Source: an uncultured Prevotellaceae bacterium (lineage in GTDB: Bacteria; Bacteroidota; Bacteroidia; Bacteroidales; Bacteroidaceae). From it: a DNA stretch of 33,936 bases. Shown in pieces: positions 31,438 through 33,936 of the stretch. A program made the position numbers and the translations under genes. The stretch's first letter is position 1, and every line of letters starts with the position of its first letter. Location of the stretch: assembly GCA_947166155.1 (NCBI GenBank), contig CAMVDC010000009.1:1-33936 (forward strand), read 5' to 3'. The notes under the pieces were generated by a model. It was not told the origin of the DNA. It was given only the letters and a program-made list of their open reading frames with translations, and did no database searches.

Positions 31438-32127
31438 TCAGCGACAGTGTTTGCAATAATCAAAGTTGATACTGCCGTCGGGATTCCTGCCGCAGTCTTC
31501 ATCCTTTGTAAGTGGGGCTCCACAACAATGACAAAACAGAGGCAGTTGCCCGTCAAGTATCATCTTTTCTTTCTTTGGAAATGTAGCTTCATATGCCTCG
31601 AACGCATCGGGTTTTTCATCGGCCACGAAATAACCGTTGGGCGGACAATAGGTTGCTTCGTGTATGTCGTTTTCTTTCAGCCATCCTGGAATGAGTTCTT
31701 GTGCAGGGAAATAAGGCACCACGGCATCCTTCGGCTCTGCATGGTAGTGGATGTTCAGTTTGCATGCAAGGTCGAAGCCTGCATTTCTGTAGAAATCGAT
31801 GTTGCCTTCCATGCAAATGAACCCCACACCCAGCGTCTTAGCTTTTGCTAATGCATATTGCAGTAGCTGAAGTCCGTACCCTTTGCGTTTGTATTTCGGA
31901 TGGATGCTGATTGGACCGAATGTCCATGAATGTTTACGACTGCCATCATTAAGTACCAGTTCGGCTTTGGAGAACATCACATGGCCGATAATCAGCCCAT
32001 CTTCCTCCATCACGAAGTCGAGTTCAGGGATGAAGTCGGGATTCGTTCTATACTGATTAAGCACAAAATGTTCGGTGCAGCCAGGGCGGTAAACATTCCA
32101 GAAAGCCTCGCGTGTGAGGTCTTCCAC
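31438..32127 (-). CDS. GNAT family N-acetyltransferase with C-terminal zinc-ribbon-like region (annotated start GTG; likely ancestral ATG at 32166 is followed by TGA)
   Basis: TFGPISIHPKYKRKGYGLQLLQYALAKAKTLG...GNIDFYRNAGF; C-terminal CHCCGAPLTKDEDCG...YCKHC. Confidence 0.88.
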   Translation of the reverse strand: MEDLTREAFWNVYRPGCTEHFVLNQYRTNPDFIPELDFVMEEDGLIIGHVMFSKAELVLNDGSRKHSWTFGPISIHPKYKRKGYGLQLLQYALAKAKTLGVGFICMEGNIDFYRNAGFDLACKLNIHYHAEPKDAVVPYFPAQELIPGWLKENDIHEATYCPPNGYFVADEKPDAFEAYEATFPKKEKMILDGQLPLFCHCCGAPLTKDEDCGRNPDGSINFDYCKHCR

Positions 32128-32268
32128 AATGCGCCAGTCTTGCGGTTGTTCTAATCATATGTTCATTGCATTATGACTGTTTGTATTTTATGCCGCAAAA
32201 ATACAAATAATCAATAATACCACCAAATAAACTCGATAAATTGTGCTAAAAAAGTAATTTAATTGCAA

Positions 32269-32721
32269 CTACCACTTCAATTCGTCTTGCAGAATCACGC
32301 CATCGGTCATAGGGCTGTCGGCCTCGGTGAAGGCGTTGGCCTTGTACTGGATGCAGAGCATGGTGAGGTTTTCCTTGCCTGTGTTCTTCAGTGCACGTTT
32401 GCCGTCGGGAGCAACGCGAATGATAGTTCCTTCGCTGACAGGGAATATCTCGCCATCTACCTGATAGTGGCCCTCACCCTTCAGGATGATATACAGTTCT
32501 TCGTGAGTCTTATGTGTGTGGAGGAAACCGCTGTCCTGACCCGGAACTAATGTCTGGAAACTCAGTTCGCTGCCTGTTGCACCTACTGCCTGACCGGCAA
32601 ACACCTTACCTTGAATAGTGACGGGACCCATCGGGAGTTCGTGCTCGATAATCTCACTAACCTTACCTACACATACTGCTTTGAAGTTCTTGCCTTCCTT
32701 GATTGTTTCAATCTGTTTCAT
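32269..32721 (-). CDS. Cupin domain-containing protein
   Basis: GQDSGFLHTHKTHEELYIILKGEGHYQVDGEIFPVSEGTIIRVAPDGKRALKN. Confidence 0.9.
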   Translation of the reverse strand: MKQIETIKEGKNFKAVCVGKVSEIIEHELPMGPVTIQGKVFAGQAVGATGSELSFQTLVPGQDSGFLHTHKTHEELYIILKGEGHYQVDGEIFPVSEGTIIRVAPDGKRALKNTGKENLTMLCIQYKANAFTEADSPMTDGVILQDELKW

Positions 32722-32764
32722 AATCTTGTATTCTATTTAGTTGTTATTGTTGGTTTTGACGCTG

Positions 32765-32795
32765 CAAAGTTACGGCTTTTATTTCATTCCCACAA
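32765..32795 (-). promoter_or_regulatory. Bacteroidetes-type promoter TTG-N20-TAACTTTG for the cupin gene
   Basis: Reverse-strand TAACTTTG (32772-32765). Confidence 0.6.
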
Positions 32796-32819
32796 GAAGG
32801 CACTTTTTTATCATTTAGT

Positions 32820-32831
32820 TACTAAAAAGTA
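32820..32831. promoter_or_regulatory. Candidate HxlR operator TACTAAAAAGTA (TACT-N4-AGTA)
   Basis: Palindrome in the cupin/HxlR divergent intergenic region. Confidence 0.4.
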
Positions 32832-32893
32832 GGAATTGCTGTTTATCAATACATACGACAACGATGATTTAACTATTTTTAACGTGCATAGCT

Positions 32894-32924
32894 TTTGTTG
32901 TATAGTAACTTTTAGTTACCTTTG
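32894..32924 (+). promoter_or_regulatory. Bacteroidetes-type promoter TTTG-N19-TACCTTTG for the HxlR gene, overlapped by GTAACTTTTAGTTAC palindrome (32905-32919)
   Basis: TTTG 32894-32897; TACCTTTG 32917-32924; perfect inverted repeat GTAAC-TTTTA-GTTAC. Confidence 0.6.
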
Positions 32925-33007
32925 CACAAAATTAATGTACGAGCCGGAAGGAATAACCTTCCCTGGCCCCTCCCAGGGAGGGGAACTCCATCTGGAAGGA
33001 AATAACT

Positions 33008-33128
33008 AAATAGTTAAATAGTACATAAATCGTAAATAGTAAATCGTCAAATCGTAAATAAATCGTTAAATCGTAAATGTTTAAATAGAGATAAATAGTA
33101 AATGGTCAATCTGTAAATAGGAAATATT
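33008..33128. repeat. AT-rich 7-8-bp-period degenerate repeat (aaatcgt/aaatagt) in the HxlR leader
   Basis: Runs of taaatagt, aaatcgt, taaatcgt and aaatggt units. Confidence 0.8.
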
Positions 33129-33131
33129 AAT

Positions 33132-33473
33132 ATGGATATTCAAGCAGAGTATTTAGCTTGTCCTATCAGGCAGGTGATAAGTCGTTTCGGCGACAAGTGG
33201 TCGATGTTGGTGCTCTACATGCTCTACAACAGCGAAACCGGAGTGTTGCGTTTCAATGAGATTCGGCGTCTGATGACCGACTGTTCGCAGAAGATGCTTT
33301 CGCAGACGTTGAAGAATCTGGAGCAGAACCATCTGGTTCATCGTGAGGTGTATCCCGAGGTGCCACCACGTGTGGAGTATTCGCTGACAGATACAGGCCT
33401 CTCGCTTATGCCCACACTCACGGCTCTGATTGCATGGGGTAAGGAACATTTCGACGAGGTATTGACGGATTAA
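33132..33473 (+). CDS. HxlR family winged-helix transcriptional regulator
   Basis: CPIRQVISRFGDKWSMLVLYML...RFNEIRRLMTDCSQKMLSQTLKNLEQNHLVHREVYPEVPPRVEYSLTDTG. Confidence 0.94.
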   Translation: MDIQAEYLACPIRQVISRFGDKWSMLVLYMLYNSETGVLRFNEIRRLMTDCSQKMLSQTLKNLEQNHLVHREVYPEVPPRVEYSLTDTGLSLMPTLTALIAWGKEHFDEVLTD

Positions 33474-33590
33474 ATTGATGCATACTTGTGTGCTTTGTGC
33501 AAATTGGTAATTAACAATGAGCCATCCGGATGGAAATGGTAAAATAGTAAATGACCAAATAGAGATAAATGTTAATTTGTTAAATAGTAT

Positions 33591-33936
33591 ATGGTAAATA
33601 TAATTACGTACATACGAATATCAGGAAGAAATAAAACGAACGGAACATGGTTGGCAATATCAATCCTCATGCTTTGTTGGATTGCAGGTTTTGCCTCGTG
33701 TTCGTCCGACGACAACAAATCGGTCAATCCTACTATTCACCGTATCGCTCATCGTGGAAAGATACTCATCGGCACTACGGGCGACTACCGTCCCCTGTCG
33801 TTCTGCGAACCCGACGGGACATATTGGGGATTTGGTATCGAGGTGGCAAACGAGATAGCATCCAGGTTGGGAGTGAAAGTTGAATATGTCAAGACTTCGT
33901 GGCCGACCCTGACCGATGATGTGTTGGCAGAGCCTC
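33591..33936 (+). CDS. Substrate-binding (SBP_bac_3-like) lipoprotein, 3' truncated by window edge; absent from the supplied ORF track
   Basis: Frame from ATG 33591: MVNIITYIRISGRNKTNGTWLAISILMLCWIAGFASCSSDDNKSVNPTIHRIAHRGKILIGTTGDYRPLSFCEPDGTYWGFGIEVANEIASRLGVKVEYVKTSWPTLTDDVLAEP, open to the end. Confidence 0.85.
   Translation, partial: MVNIITYIRISGRNKTNGTWLAISILMLCWIAGFASCSSDDNKSVNPTIHRIAHRGKILIGTTGDYRPLSFCEPDGTYWGFGIEVANEIASRLGVKVEYVKTSWPTLTDDVLAEP

Noticed and set aside
32955-32985. cccctcccagggagggg hairpin as a gene-specific riboswitch or sRNA
   Set aside because: Simple G/C-rich inverted repeat of a type I take to be common in Bacteroidetes intergenic DNA; no conserved aptamer recognised.

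Overview
Bacteroidales-type (Prevotella/Bacteroides-like) chromosomal segment, judged from the families present and the many TAnnTTTG promoter elements. It starts inside the 3' end of a topoisomerase IV/gyrase A-type gene and ends inside the 5' end of a periplasmic substrate-binding lipoprotein gene that the ORF track missed. Between them: a DUF3316-like/S41 protease pair; a large set of secreted glycoside hydrolases (two GH2, GH51, GH27, a GH39-like clan GH-A enzyme, GH43) with no SusC/SusD in view; a BspA-like LRR protein; a nitroreductase/flavodoxin/DUF4832-like/EamA run; a CDF transporter; a DUF6078-like protein; an AMP-ligase/SDR pair; GNAT, cupin and HxlR genes. Most notable observations: three separate intergenic tandem arrays that all have an exact 22-bp period, two of them sharing a TYTCGGGCYTG core; a frameshift splitting the GH51 gene; an in-frame TGA at codon 4 of the GNAT gene; a C-terminal QLTLF (beta-clamp-motif-like) after a long acidic tail on the topoisomerase subunit; T9SS-like C-terminal tails on three enzymes; paired palindromes in the cupin/HxlR divergent region; a nearly leaderless promoter; and a dispersed CCATCCGGATGG palindrome family. 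No tRNA, rRNA or CRISPR was recognised. All family calls are by eye, without database searches.
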